A stretch of DNA of 64,000 bases from Rathayibacter sp. Leaf185. Its GTDB lineage: Bacteria; Actinomycetota; Actinomycetes; Actinomycetales; Microbacteriaceae. A program made the position numbers and the translations under genes. Positions 38,426 through 47,266 of this stretch are shown here, in pieces. Every line of letters begins with the position of its first letter. Position 1 is the stretch's first letter. The notes beneath the pieces were generated by a model, which was given only the letters and a program-made list of their open reading frames with translations, did not search any database and had not been told where the DNA came from. The stretch lies in NCBI RefSeq assembly GCF_001423885.1, contig NZ_LMPP01000003.1, forward strand, positions 347,027 to 411,026, given 5' to 3'.

Positions 38426-38444
38426 TAAGGCAAGGCTAACCTGA
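38426..38444 (+). promoter_or_regulatory. DtxR/IdeR-type iron box
   Basis: The 19-mer TAAGGCAAGGCTAACCTGA matches the DtxR/IdeR consensus (TTAGGTTAGSCTAACCTAA) at about 15 of 19 positions on the opposite strand. It lies 38 nt upstream of the FecB-like gene, so Fe-bound DtxR would repress the operon and possibly the AraC gene. Confidence 0.8.
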
Positions 38445-38481
38445 CGACCGCCTCCCCCGTCCGACCGATCCCGGAAGAGTC

Positions 38482-39519
38482 ATGACCCCTGCACCCCGCC
38501 TCCTCGCCGCCTCGGCCGCGCTCGCCCTGAGCGTGGCCGCCCTCTCCGGCTGCTCGGCCGCCGCCACGGCGAGCGCCGAGAACCCCGACTACACCACCGA
38601 GCCCAGCGACTCCTTCCCGGTGACGCTCGAGCACCAGTACGGCGAGACGGTGATCCCGGCCGAGCCGCAGCGCGTCGTGGTCGTCGGTCTCACCGAGCAG
38701 GACATCCTGCTCGAGCTCGGCGTGACTCCCATCGCCACCACCGAGTGGTACGGCGAGCAGCCGTACGCCGTCTGGCCGTGGGCGACCGATCTGCTCGGCG
38801 ACGCCGAGCCGACCGTCCTCGACCAGACCGACGGACCCGAGTACGAGAAGATCGCCTCCCTCGAGCCCGACCTGATCGTCGGCACCAACGCCGGAATGAC
38901 CGAGGAGATGTACGACAAGCTCACCGAGATCGCCCCCACAGTCACGAGCGTCGAGGGCTCGGGCCTCTACTTCTCGAGCTGGCAGGACCAGACCCGCCAG
39001 GTCGCGACCGCGGTCGGCCGCTCCGCCGAGGGGGAGGCGCTCATCGCGGGCGTCGAGGACGCCTACGCCGAAGCCGCTGCCGCTCACCCCGAGTTCGCCG
39101 GGCTCACCGCGACGTTCTCGCAGGGCGGCCCGTGGGACGGGAACCTCTGGGTCTACCCCGACGGTCTCAACACCGACTTCCTGACGGACCTCGGCTTCAC
39201 CATCACCCCGGGACTCGAGGAGTACGTGCCCGAGGAGGGTGGTCAGGCTCAGATCTCGCCCGAGAACGTGGGCCTCATCGATGCCGACGTCGTCGTCTTC
39301 GCGACGGAGTCGGCCGAGAGCGTCGACGAGCTGCTCGGGTTCGGCACCACGTCGAGCCTCGGAGCCGTCACCGGCGGACACGCCGTCTTCACCGACCCCG
39401 AGCTCGCGGGCGCCATCTACTTCCTCACGCCGCTCAGCCAGAAGTACGTCCTCGACCAGCTCACGCCGCGCCTGGTCGATGCCGTCGCGGGTGAGGCGCC
39501 GCAGAGCATCGAGGGCTGA
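38482..39519 (+). CDS. Iron-siderophore ABC transporter binding lipoprotein, FecB-like
   Basis: The 345-residue protein has a lipoprotein signal with lipobox LSGC. The mature part is a class III (TroA-like/Peripla_BP_2) fold: EPQRVVVVGLTEQDILLELGVTPIA, EKIASLEPDLIVGTNAG and YFLTPLSQKYVLDQLTPRLVDAV. It is the first gene of a DtxR-boxed operon with two permeases and an ATPase. It binds a ferric siderophore at the cell surface; the ligand is unknown. Confidence 0.93.
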   Translation: MTPAPRLLAASAALALSVAALSGCSAAATASAENPDYTTEPSDSFPVTLEHQYGETVIPAEPQRVVVVGLTEQDILLELGVTPIATTEWYGEQPYAVWPWATDLLGDAEPTVLDQTDGPEYEKIASLEPDLIVGTNAGMTEEMYDKLTEIAPTVTSVEGSGLYFSSWQDQTRQVATAVGRSAEGEALIAGVEDAYAEAAAAHPEFAGLTATFSQGGPWDGNLWVYPDGLNTDFLTDLGFTITPGLEEYVPEEGGQAQISPENVGLIDADVVVFATESAESVDELLGFGTTSSLGAVTGGHAVFTDPELAGAIYFLTPLSQKYVLDQLTPRLVDAVAGEAPQSIEG

Positions 39520-39526
39520 CGCCTCC

Positions 39527-40558
39527 GTGACCCGTCTCCTCGAGGCCGGAGCGGCGGTGCCGACCGTCGGTCGACGCCGCCGTCCCGGCCTCGCCCTCTC
39601 ACTCGCCGCGCTCCTCGCCGCCGTGGTGCTGAGCGTCGCCGTCGGCTCGAACCACCTCGGCCCGGCAGAGCTCTGGCACGCGCTCACCGCCTACGACGGC
39701 TCGACCGCCGATCAGGTGGTCGTCGACCTCCGCCTCCCGCGGACCGTCGCGGGTCTCGTCGTCGGCGTCGCCCTCGGAGTGGCGGGCGCCGTCATCCAGG
39801 CGCTGACCCGCAACCCGCTCGGCGATCCGGGAATCCTCGGTGTCGACGCCGGCGCCGCGCTGTTCGTCGCCATCGGCGTCGCACTCGGAGCGAGCTCTCC
39901 CGTGCAGTACCTGCCCTTCGCCTTCCTCGGCGCCCTCGTCGTCACCGGAGTCGTCTCGGTCATCGGATCGGTCGGCCGCGGCGGACCGGACCCCGTCCGC
40001 CTCACCCTCGCGGGGGTCGCGGTCGCCGCCGTCCTGACGGGCATCACCACGGCGATGATGCTGCTCGACCCCGTCACCTTCACGAAGCTCCGGGGGTGGA
40101 ACGCCGGCTCCTTCGTCGAGCGCGGCGTCGACGTCGTCCTCCCGGCGCTCCCCTTCGTCGTCGCGGGCGTCGCGGTCGCCCTGGCCTCCGCCGGATCACT
40201 GACAGCCCTGGGACTGGGCGACGACCTCGCCGCCTCCCTGGGCACGCGCCTCGGGCGCACCCGGCTGCTGTCGGTGCTGGCGATCACCCTCCTCGCGGGA
40301 TCCGCGACCGCGATCGCCGGTCCCATCGGCTTCGTCGGGCTCGCGATCCCGCACATCGCCCGCTGGATCGTCGGTCCCGACCAGCGCTGGATCCTCACCC
40401 TCTCGATCGTGCTCGCCCCGACCCTGCTCCTGCTCTCCGACGTCCTCGGCCGGGTCCTGCTGTGGCCGGGCGAGATCCCCGCGGGAGTCGTCACCGCGTT
40501 CGTCGGCGCTCCCGTCCTCATCCATCTGGTGCGCCGTGCGAAGGCGAGCACGCTGTGA
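39527..40558 (+). CDS. FecCD-family iron-siderophore permease 1
   Basis: The 343-residue permease of about nine to ten TM helices has DLRLPRTVAGLVVGVALGVAGAVIQALTRNPLGDPGILGVDAGA, diagnostic of the FecCD family, and GPIGFVGLAIPHIARWIVG near the C-terminus. GTG 39527 begins 7 nt after the lipoprotein stop. It overlaps the next permease by 4 bp (GTGA). Confidence 0.93.
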   Translation: MTRLLEAGAAVPTVGRRRRPGLALSLAALLAAVVLSVAVGSNHLGPAELWHALTAYDGSTADQVVVDLRLPRTVAGLVVGVALGVAGAVIQALTRNPLGDPGILGVDAGAALFVAIGVALGASSPVQYLPFAFLGALVVTGVVSVIGSVGRGGPDPVRLTLAGVAVAAVLTGITTAMMLLDPVTFTKLRGWNAGSFVERGVDVVLPALPFVVAGVAVALASAGSLTALGLGDDLAASLGTRLGRTRLLSVLAITLLAGSATAIAGPIGFVGLAIPHIARWIVGPDQRWILTLSIVLAPTLLLLSDVLGRVLLWPGEIPAGVVTAFVGAPVLIHLVRRAKASTL

Positions 40559-41589
40559 CAGGCGTCGTCGTCCTGAGGAGCGGACCGCTGTCGCTGCGGT
40601 TCCGCAGGCGCACCCTCCTCGTCGGTGCAGCCCTCGCCGGCGCGGTCCTCGCGCTCGCCGTCGTCGCCCTGGGCCTCGGCGAGCTGCGGCTCGCGGCACC
40701 CGACGTGGTGGCGGCCCTGCTCGGGCAGCGCACCGGCATCGCCCGCACGGTCGTCCTCGAGTGGCGGCTCCCGCGCGTTCTCGGCGCGGTCCTCTTCGGC
40801 GCCGCGCTCGGCGTCTCGGGCGCGGTCTTCCAGTCGCTCACCCGCAATCCGCTCGCGAGCCCCGACATCATCGGCCTGACCTCCGGCTCCTACGCCGGCG
40901 GCCTGGTCGTGATCATCCTGATCGGAGCGGGCGCGGGGTCGCTGCCCGTCGCCGCCGGCAGCGTCGTCGGCGGCCTGATCGCCGCGGCTCTGGTCTACCT
41001 CCTCGCCCGTCGGCGCGGAGTCCAGGGCTTCCGGTTGATCGTCGTGGGCATCGGCGTCTCGGCGATGCTCGAGGCGCTCAGCACCTACCTCGTCCTCCGA
41101 GCGAAGCTGGAAATCGCGATGACCGCGTCCGTCTGGGGTTCCGGCTCGCTCAACCCCGTGGGCTGGGGCCAGCTGCTCCCCGCGGCCGTCGTGATCGCCG
41201 CAGCCCTGGTCGGACTCGGCCTGCTGGCCCGGTCGATGCGGCAGCTCGAGCTCGGAGACGACGCCGCGCGGGCCCTGGGCAGCCCGGTCGAGCGCACCCG
41301 CCTGCTGCTCGTCGTCGGAGCCGTCGCGCTGACGGCCGCGGTGACCGCCGCCTCCGGCCCGATCGCGTTCGTCGCACTCGCCGCCCCGCAGATCGCCCGA
41401 CGACTCACCCGCACCGCAGGGGTGGCGCTGGTCCCGTCGGCGCTCGTCGGAGCCCTCGTGCTGCTCGGAGCCGACGTCGTCGCCCAGCACGTCCTCCCGG
41501 GGTCCCTCCCGGTCGGCGTCGTCACGGTCGTCGTCGGCGGCCTCTACCTCGTCGGACTCCTCCTCCACGAAGCTCGGAGACGCTCATGA
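40555..41589 (+). CDS. FecCD-family iron-siderophore permease 2
   Basis: The 344-residue second permease subunit has EWRLPRVLGAVLFGAALGVSGAVFQSLTRNPLASPDIIGLTSGS and GPIAFVALAAPQIARRLTR. GTG 40555 overlaps the first permease stop, and its stop overlaps the ATPase start. It forms the heterodimeric channel with the preceding gene product. Confidence 0.93.
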   Translation: MTGVVVLRSGPLSLRFRRRTLLVGAALAGAVLALAVVALGLGELRLAAPDVVAALLGQRTGIARTVVLEWRLPRVLGAVLFGAALGVSGAVFQSLTRNPLASPDIIGLTSGSYAGGLVVIILIGAGAGSLPVAAGSVVGGLIAAALVYLLARRRGVQGFRLIVVGIGVSAMLEALSTYLVLRAKLEIAMTASVWGSGSLNPVGWGQLLPAAVVIAAALVGLGLLARSMRQLELGDDAARALGSPVERTRLLLVVGAVALTAAVTAASGPIAFVALAAPQIARRLTRTAGVALVPSALVGALVLLGADVVAQHVLPGSLPVGVVTVVVGGLYLVGLLLHEARRRS

Positions 41590-42386
41590 CCGCCCGCCTC
41601 GCCGCCGTCGACCTCACCATCGGCTACGACCGCCGCGTGATCTCGCGGGACCTCTCGCTCGAGATCCCCGACGGCTCCTTCACGGTGATCGTCGGCCCCA
41701 ACGCCTGCGGCAAGTCGACGCTCCTGCGAGCACTCTCCCGGCTCCTCGCCCCGACCGCCGGCCAGGTCCTGCTCGACGGCCGCTCGATCGCCTCCTCGAA
41801 GCCGAAGGAGGTGGCGCGGGTGCTCGGCCTCCTGCCCCAGACCTCGCTCGCTCCCGACGGCATCACCGTCGCCGACCTGGTGGCGCGCGGGAGGCATCCG
41901 CACCAGGGGTTCCTGCGGCAGTGGTCGGTCGCCGACGAGGAGGCGGTCGGCGCGGCGATGGCCGCGACGGGCGTCACCGAGCTGGCCGGCCGTCTCGTCG
42001 ACGAGCTCTCGGGCGGTCAGCGGCAGCGTGTCTGGGTCGCGATGGTGCTCGCGCAGCAGACCCCGCTGATGCTGCTCGACGAGCCGACGACCTTCCTCGA
42101 CATCGCCCACCAGATCGAGCTCATGGAGCTGTTCACCGATCTGCACGAGCAGGGCACGACGCTCGTCGCCGTGCTCCACGATCTCAATCAGGCCGCCCGC
42201 TACGGCACGCACCTCGTCGCCGTGAAGGACGGCGCCGTCGTCGCCCAGGGCGCCCCGCGCGAGATCGTGACCGCCGAGCTCGTCGAGCACGTCTTCGGGC
42301 TGCGCTGCGTCGTCATCCCCGACCCGGTGACGGGGGCGCCGCTCGTGGCGCCGATCGGCCGTGAGCGGCAGGGCACCCGCCGATGA
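41586..42386 (+). CDS. Iron-siderophore ABC transporter ATPase, FecE-like
   Basis: The 266-residue NBD has Walker A GPNACGKSTL, Q-loop LPQTS, signature LSGGQRQRVW, Walker B LMLLDEPTTFLD and H-loop VLHDLNQA. All catalytic parts are intact. The FecE/FepC subfamily marks (GPNACGKSTLLRAL, VADLVARGRHPHQGF) are present. Its stop overlaps the start of the exporter-fold half-transporter gene, extending the operon to 45708. Confidence 0.94.
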   Translation: MTARLAAVDLTIGYDRRVISRDLSLEIPDGSFTVIVGPNACGKSTLLRALSRLLAPTAGQVLLDGRSIASSKPKEVARVLGLLPQTSLAPDGITVADLVARGRHPHQGFLRQWSVADEEAVGAAMAATGVTELAGRLVDELSGGQRQRVWVAMVLAQQTPLMLLDEPTTFLDIAHQIELMELFTDLHEQGTTLVAVLHDLNQAARYGTHLVAVKDGAVVAQGAPREIVTAELVEHVFGLRCVVIPDPVTGAPLVAPIGRERQGTRR

Positions 42387-43996
42387 CGCGCGGCCCCCTC
42401 CTGCAGGCGCCGCCCGAGCCGATCGAGGCGCGCCCCCTCCGCATCGACCACGCCACGACTCCCCTGCGGCTGACCCTGCGTGTCCTCGCCGGCGCGCGCC
42501 GCTTCACGGTGCCGGCGACCGCGCTCTCGGTCAGCCACCAGATCGGGGAGGCGCTGGTCCCGGTGCTGATGGGGCTGGCGATCGAGCGCGCCGTCGCGAC
42601 CGGCGATCCCGTGCAGCTGGTGCTCTGGCTCGCCCTGCTGGCCGCCGACTTCGCTCTGCTCTCGTTCTCGTGGCGCTTCGGCTCCCGCCTCGCCGAGCTC
42701 GGGATGCTCGTCGTCCAGCACCGCCTCCGCGGGCTCGTCGCCGAGCACCTCCTCATGCGTCCCGCCCGTGGAGGCCGCGCCTCCGACCAGCCCGGCGTCG
42801 CCCTCTCGCTCGCCACCTCCGATGTGAACCGGCTCTCCAGCGCCGTCGAGATCGGTGTGCACCCCGTGGGCCAGCTGGCCGCGGTGGTCTTCGGAGGGGC
42901 GCTGCTGCTCGGTCTCTCCTGGCCGCTCGGTCTCGCCGTGCTCGTCGGCGCCCCCGTGCTGCTCGGGGCGACCGAGCTCGCCGGGCGGGGTCTCCGACGC
43001 AGCAGCGGCGACGAGCAGGAGGCGGCGGCCGCGGCGGCCGGCCGGGCGGCCGATCTGATGGCCGGCTATCGCGTCCTCCGCGGGATCGGCGCCGAGCAGG
43101 AGGCGTCGCGCCGCTACCGCACCGCCAGCCGCGCGGCCCTGCTCAGCACCGTCCGGGCGAGGCGCGCCGAGGGCGTCTTCGGCGGAGTGATGGATCTGGC
43201 CACCGGCCTCTTCCTCACCGCCGTCGCCGTCGCCGCCGCTCTCCTCGCCCTCTCCGGAGAGCTCGGCCTCGGCGAGTTCGTCGCGGTGGTCGGGCTCACC
43301 CAGTTCCTGATCGACCCGCTGCAGAACGCGGCGCGGGACGCGGGATCGTGGTGGGCGACCGCGACCGCGTCCGCCGCGCGCCTCCTCGATCTGCTGCGCG
43401 AGACCGGAGCCGCCGACGAGCCCCTCGCGCGGACGCTCGTCGACGACGTGCGCCCCGGAGAGCTCGTCGTCGTCGCGGTCGACGGCTCGAGCGCCGACCG
43501 CGTCCTCGCCGGGCTTCGATCGACGCACCCCGGCGCCCTCGTCGCACCGCACGCCGCCCACCTCTTCTCGGGCAGCGTGCGCGCCAACGTCCTGCTTCCC
43601 GGAGTCGATCCCGCGAGCGCCCACCGCGCCCTGGAGGCCTCGGGCTGCGCCGAGCTCGCCGCGATCCTTGCAGGCGGTCTCGACGGCGACGTCGGCGAGG
43701 GCGGCTCCGCGCTCTCCGGCGGTCAGCGCCAGCGCGTCGCTCTCGCCCGAGCGCTCGCGCAGGACGCGCCGCTGCTCGTGCTGCACGACCCCACGACCGC
43801 GGTCGATGCGGTGACCGAGGCGGCGATCGCCTCCCGTCTGCGGGCCGTTCGAGGCGAGCACCGCACCGTGGTCGTCTCCCGCTCGCCCGCCTTCACCGCG
43901 GTCGCCGATCGGGTCGTCGGGGAGGACGGCATCCAGGTCGGCGTCGGAGTCGAGGGCGCCGATACCGACGAGCGCAGATCCGAGAGCACCCTCTAG
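42383..43996 (+). CDS. ABC exporter-fold half-transporter with degenerate Walker A
   Basis: The 537-residue protein has a six-helix type I exporter domain (about residues 35-330) and an NBD (about 345-530). The Walker A position reads VDGSSADR (about 367-374) with no GxGKS/T. Walker B is altered to LLVLHDP. The signature LSGGQRQRVALARA (about 444-457) is perfect. It is a natural partner for the next gene, whose defects are complementary. Location behind a siderophore importer suggests an IrtAB/YbtPQ-like role in taking up or processing ferric siderophore, or in secretion. Confidence 0.88.
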   Translation: MTRGPLLQAPPEPIEARPLRIDHATTPLRLTLRVLAGARRFTVPATALSVSHQIGEALVPVLMGLAIERAVATGDPVQLVLWLALLAADFALLSFSWRFGSRLAELGMLVVQHRLRGLVAEHLLMRPARGGRASDQPGVALSLATSDVNRLSSAVEIGVHPVGQLAAVVFGGALLLGLSWPLGLAVLVGAPVLLGATELAGRGLRRSSGDEQEAAAAAAGRAADLMAGYRVLRGIGAEQEASRRYRTASRAALLSTVRARRAEGVFGGVMDLATGLFLTAVAVAAALLALSGELGLGEFVAVVGLTQFLIDPLQNAARDAGSWWATATASAARLLDLLRETGAADEPLARTLVDDVRPGELVVVAVDGSSADRVLAGLRSTHPGALVAPHAAHLFSGSVRANVLLPGVDPASAHRALEASGCAELAAILAGGLDGDVGEGGSALSGGQRQRVALARALAQDAPLLVLHDPTTAVDAVTEAAIASRLRAVRGEHRTVVVSRSPAFTAVADRVVGEDGIQVGVGVEGADTDERRSESTL

Positions 43997-44004
43997 GCCC
44001 GACG

Positions 44005-45708
44005 ATGACGACCGATCGCCTCCCGACGGCCCCCGGCCGCGTCGTCCTGGGCGCGTCGTGGGATGCTCTCGGGCGAGGACGCCTCCTCCTCCTGCCCCTC
44101 GTCGTGCTGCTCGTCGCGGCCGCCGCCGCCGGGATCGCGCCTCCGCTCGCCCTGGGGGCCGTCGTCGACGCCGTCACCGCCGCGGAGCGTGATCCGGGGA
44201 TCGTTCCGCTGCTCGGTCTCGTGATGGCCGCGACCGTGATCGCCGGCGCGCTGCTCTCGGCCGTCGGCGTCGTCGCGGCGTCGCGGCTGTTCGAGCGGAT
44301 GCTCGCCGAGTTGCGTGAGCGGATGGTGGACGCCGCGTTCCGACTCCCCCAGTACCGGGTGGAGCGGGCGGGCACCGGCGACCTCGTCACTCGAGCCGGC
44401 GACGACGTCGCCGAGGTGTCCGACGCGATCCCCAGCGTCGTCCCCGCGGTGACGGGCGCGCTCTTCACCATCGCCGTGACTCTGGTGGGCATGGCGGTCA
44501 TCGATCTGCGCTACGCCGCCGCGATGCTCGTGATCGTCCCCGTGCACGTGCTCGCCGTGCGCTGGTACCTGCGCTCCGCCCCGTCCGTCTACGCCGCAGA
44601 GCGCTCGGCGATGTCCGACCGCGCCCAACGGCTCCTCGACTCGCTGCGCGGCCTGGAGTCGGTGCGCGCGTACGGTCTCGGCCGCGCCCACCTGCAGCGC
44701 ATCGCCGCCGCGTCGTGGTCGGTGGTGCGGGTGACCATGCGCGCTCGCGCGATCCAGAACGGCTTCTTCGCCCGGCTCAATCTGGCCGAGTTCCTCGGGA
44801 TGAGCGCGCTGCTGGTCGTGGGCTTCCTCCTCGTCCGCAGCGGCGCCGGCACCCTCGGCGGCACGACGGCAGCGATGCTGCTCTTCCTCCGCCTGTTCGG
44901 GCCGATCAACCAGCTGCTCTTCGTCGTCGACGAGCTGCAGTCCGCCCTCGCCTCCCTCGGCCGCATCGTCGGTGTGATCGCGGCGGAGGCGCCGCACCCG
45001 GTCACCTCCGCCGCCTCCGCAGAGCTGCGGCTCACCTCGCTGCACCACGCGCACCTCCCCGGCCACCCCGTGCTCATCGACGTCTCGGTGGTCGTGCCCG
45101 CCGGTGCGACCGTCGCCGTGGTCGGAGCCTCGGGCGCCGGCAAGAGCACCCTCGCCGCACTCGCCGCGGGCGTGCACACCGCCGATTCGGGTTCGGTGAC
45201 CCGCCCGGAGCCGACGGTGCTCGTGACGCAGGAGGTCCACGTCTTCGACGCCACCCTGCGCGAGAACCTGACCCTCGCCTCCCCCGCGGCGCTCGACGCC
45301 GAGGTCGCGGAGGCGCTGCTCCGCGTCGGAGCCGGGCACCTGCTGAGCCGACCCGGTCTCGATGCGCTGCTGGGCGCCTCCGGCCTCGCGCTCACCCCCG
45401 CCGAAGCGCAGCAGCTCGCCCTCGCCCGCGTGCTGCTGGCCGATCCCGCGACCGTGATCCTCGACGAGGCCACCGCCGAGGCGGGCTCGGTCGACGCCGG
45501 CCGGCTCGAGCAGGCCGCGGCGGAGGTGCTGCGCGGTCGCACCGCGCTGGTCGTCGCACACCGCCTCAGCCAGGCGGCGACGGCCGACCGCGTGGTCCTG
45601 ATGGAGGCGGGCCGCATCGCCGAGGAGGGCACCCACGCCGAGCTGCTCGCCGCCGGCGGCCGCTATGCGCGCCTGTGGGACGCGTGGAGCGCGAGCGCAC
45701 GCCCCTGA
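44005..45708 (+). CDS. ABC exporter-fold half-transporter with degenerate signature
   Basis: The 567-residue protein has six TM helices (about residues 25-320) and an NBD with Walker A GASGAGKST (about 374-382), Q-loop VTQEVHVF, Walker B VILDEATAE and H-loop VVAHRLSQA, all intact. The signature has decayed to LTPAEAQQL. Paired with the preceding protein, its Walker A/B would meet the other subunit's intact LSGGQ, giving one complete ATP site; the second site would lack both Walker A and the signature. It starts 8 nt after the upstream gene. Confidence 0.9.
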   Translation: MTTDRLPTAPGRVVLGASWDALGRGRLLLLPLVVLLVAAAAAGIAPPLALGAVVDAVTAAERDPGIVPLLGLVMAATVIAGALLSAVGVVAASRLFERMLAELRERMVDAAFRLPQYRVERAGTGDLVTRAGDDVAEVSDAIPSVVPAVTGALFTIAVTLVGMAVIDLRYAAAMLVIVPVHVLAVRWYLRSAPSVYAAERSAMSDRAQRLLDSLRGLESVRAYGLGRAHLQRIAAASWSVVRVTMRARAIQNGFFARLNLAEFLGMSALLVVGFLLVRSGAGTLGGTTAAMLLFLRLFGPINQLLFVVDELQSALASLGRIVGVIAAEAPHPVTSAASAELRLTSLHHAHLPGHPVLIDVSVVVPAGATVAVVGASGAGKSTLAALAAGVHTADSGSVTRPEPTVLVTQEVHVFDATLRENLTLASPAALDAEVAEALLRVGAGHLLSRPGLDALLGASGLALTPAEAQQLALARVLLADPATVILDEATAEAGSVDAGRLEQAAAEVLRGRTALVVAHRLSQAATADRVVLMEAGRIAEEGTHAELLAAGGRYARLWDAWSASARP

Positions 45709-45785
45709 CGCGCCCGCGCCACTATCCTCCCGGAGTGCCTTCGCACCGCGAATCGCCGCACCCACCGCACCGGGAGAGAACCACC

Positions 45786-47234
45786 GTGAGCATCCTCCGC
45801 ACCAAGTCCGTCGAGCAGTCGATCGCCGACACCGACGACCCCGAGTTCCGCCTCAAGAAGTCCTTGAGCGCGCTCGACCTCACCGTCTTCGGCGTCGGAG
45901 TCGTCATCGGCGCCGGCATCTTCACCCTCACCGGCCGTGCCGCGCACGACATCGCCGGCCCCGCGATCGTGCTGAGCTTCGTCGTCGCCGCCTTCGCCTG
46001 CGCGCTCGCGGCCATGTGCTACGCCGAGTTCGCCTCGACCGTGCCCGTCTCGGGCTCGGCCTACACGTTCTCGTACGCCTCGCTCGGTGAGCTCTTCGCG
46101 TGGATCATCGGCTGGGACCTCATCCTCGAGCTGTTCCTCGGCGCGAGCGTCGTCGCGCAGGGCTGGAGCGCCTACCTCGGCTCGTTCCTCGGTCAACTCG
46201 GCATCGTGCTCCCCGAGGCGCTCTCCTACGGCGGAGTGGTCGACGTCCCCGCGATCCTCCTCGTCCTCGTGCTCGGCGCCCTGATGACGTTCGGCATCAA
46301 GGAGTCGCTGCGCGTCAACCTGGTCCTCGTCGCGGTGAAGCTCTTCATCGTGCTCTTCGTCATCATCGCCGGTCTGCAGTTCGTGAACGCCGCCAACTAC
46401 TCGCCGTTCATCCCGCCGGCGGAGGCGTCCCAGGCCGCGTCCGGTCTCACCCAGCCGCTCCTGCAGTTCCTCTCCGGTATCGAGCCGGCGACCTTCGGAG
46501 TCGGTGGCATCATCGCCGGCGCCTCGCTGGTCTTCTTCGCCTACATCGGCTTCGACGTCGTGGCGACGACCGCCGAGGAGACCCGCAATCCGCAGCGCGA
46601 CATGCCCATCGGCATCATCGCCTCCCTCATCATCTGCACCGTGCTCTACTGCGCCGTCGCCCTCGTCGTGACCGGGATGGTCCCCTACCGCGAGCTCGAC
46701 CCCTCCGCCGCGCTGGCGAACGCCTTCGCCTACCACGGCCAGACCTGGATGGCGACGGTCATCTCGGCGGGTGCCGTCGCAGGCCTCACCACGGTCGTGC
46801 TCACCCTGCTCATCGGAGCGACGCGCATCATCTTCGCGATGTCCCGCGATGGCCTGCTCCCCCCGCGCCTCGCGGCGGTGCACCCGCGCCTGCGCACACC
46901 GTGGGTCACCTCCGTCGTCGTCACCGTGATCGTGGCCCTGCTCGCCGGCTTCACCCCGATCGGCGTCCTCGAGGAGATGGTGAACATCGGCACCCTCTCG
47001 GCCTTCGTGCTGGTCTCGGTCGGCGTCATCGTCCTGCGCCGCAAGCGGCCCGAGCTCGAGCGCGGCTTCCGAGTACCGCTCAACCCCTGGCTGCCCGGCC
47101 TCTCGGCCCTGATCTGCACGTACCTGATGCTCAACCTCTCGATCGAGACCTGGCTGCGCTTCGTGGTCTGGCTCGCGATCGGATTCGCGATCTACTTCGC
47201 CTACTCCCGTTCGCACGCGAAGATCGGGCGCTGA
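45786..47234 (+). CDS. APC-family amino-acid permease (cationic amino acid type)
   Basis: The 482-residue membrane protein has about 12 helices of the APC superfamily CAT group (YfnA-like). Marks are LTVFGVGVVIGAGIFTLTG in TM1, FYSYASLGEL-like AYTFSYASLGELFAWIIGWDL, and FFAYIGFDVVATTAEETRNPQRDMP. GTG 45786 has GAGAG upstream. It starts 77 nt after the half-transporter and may be independent of the iron operon. It likely imports an amino acid such as Arg or Lys, or acts as an exchanger. Confidence 0.9.
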   Translation: MSILRTKSVEQSIADTDDPEFRLKKSLSALDLTVFGVGVVIGAGIFTLTGRAAHDIAGPAIVLSFVVAAFACALAAMCYAEFASTVPVSGSAYTFSYASLGELFAWIIGWDLILELFLGASVVAQGWSAYLGSFLGQLGIVLPEALSYGGVVDVPAILLVLVLGALMTFGIKESLRVNLVLVAVKLFIVLFVIIAGLQFVNAANYSPFIPPAEASQAASGLTQPLLQFLSGIEPATFGVGGIIAGASLVFFAYIGFDVVATTAEETRNPQRDMPIGIIASLIICTVLYCAVALVVTGMVPYRELDPSAALANAFAYHGQTWMATVISAGAVAGLTTVVLTLLIGATRIIFAMSRDGLLPPRLAAVHPRLRTPWVTSVVVTVIVALLAGFTPIGVLEEMVNIGTLSAFVLVSVGVIVLRRKRPELERGFRVPLNPWLPGLSALICTYLMLNLSIETWLRFVVWLAIGFAIYFAYSRSHAKIGR

Positions 47235-47266
47235 GGGGAGCGCCGAGGCCGAAGCGGCGCGCTCAG
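47231..47266. terminator. Terminator between convergent permease and K+ channel genes
   Basis: The arms CTGAG...GAGCGCCG and CGGCGCGCTCAG form an imperfect hairpin spanning the stop of the permease and the end of the channel gene. Confidence 0.6.
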
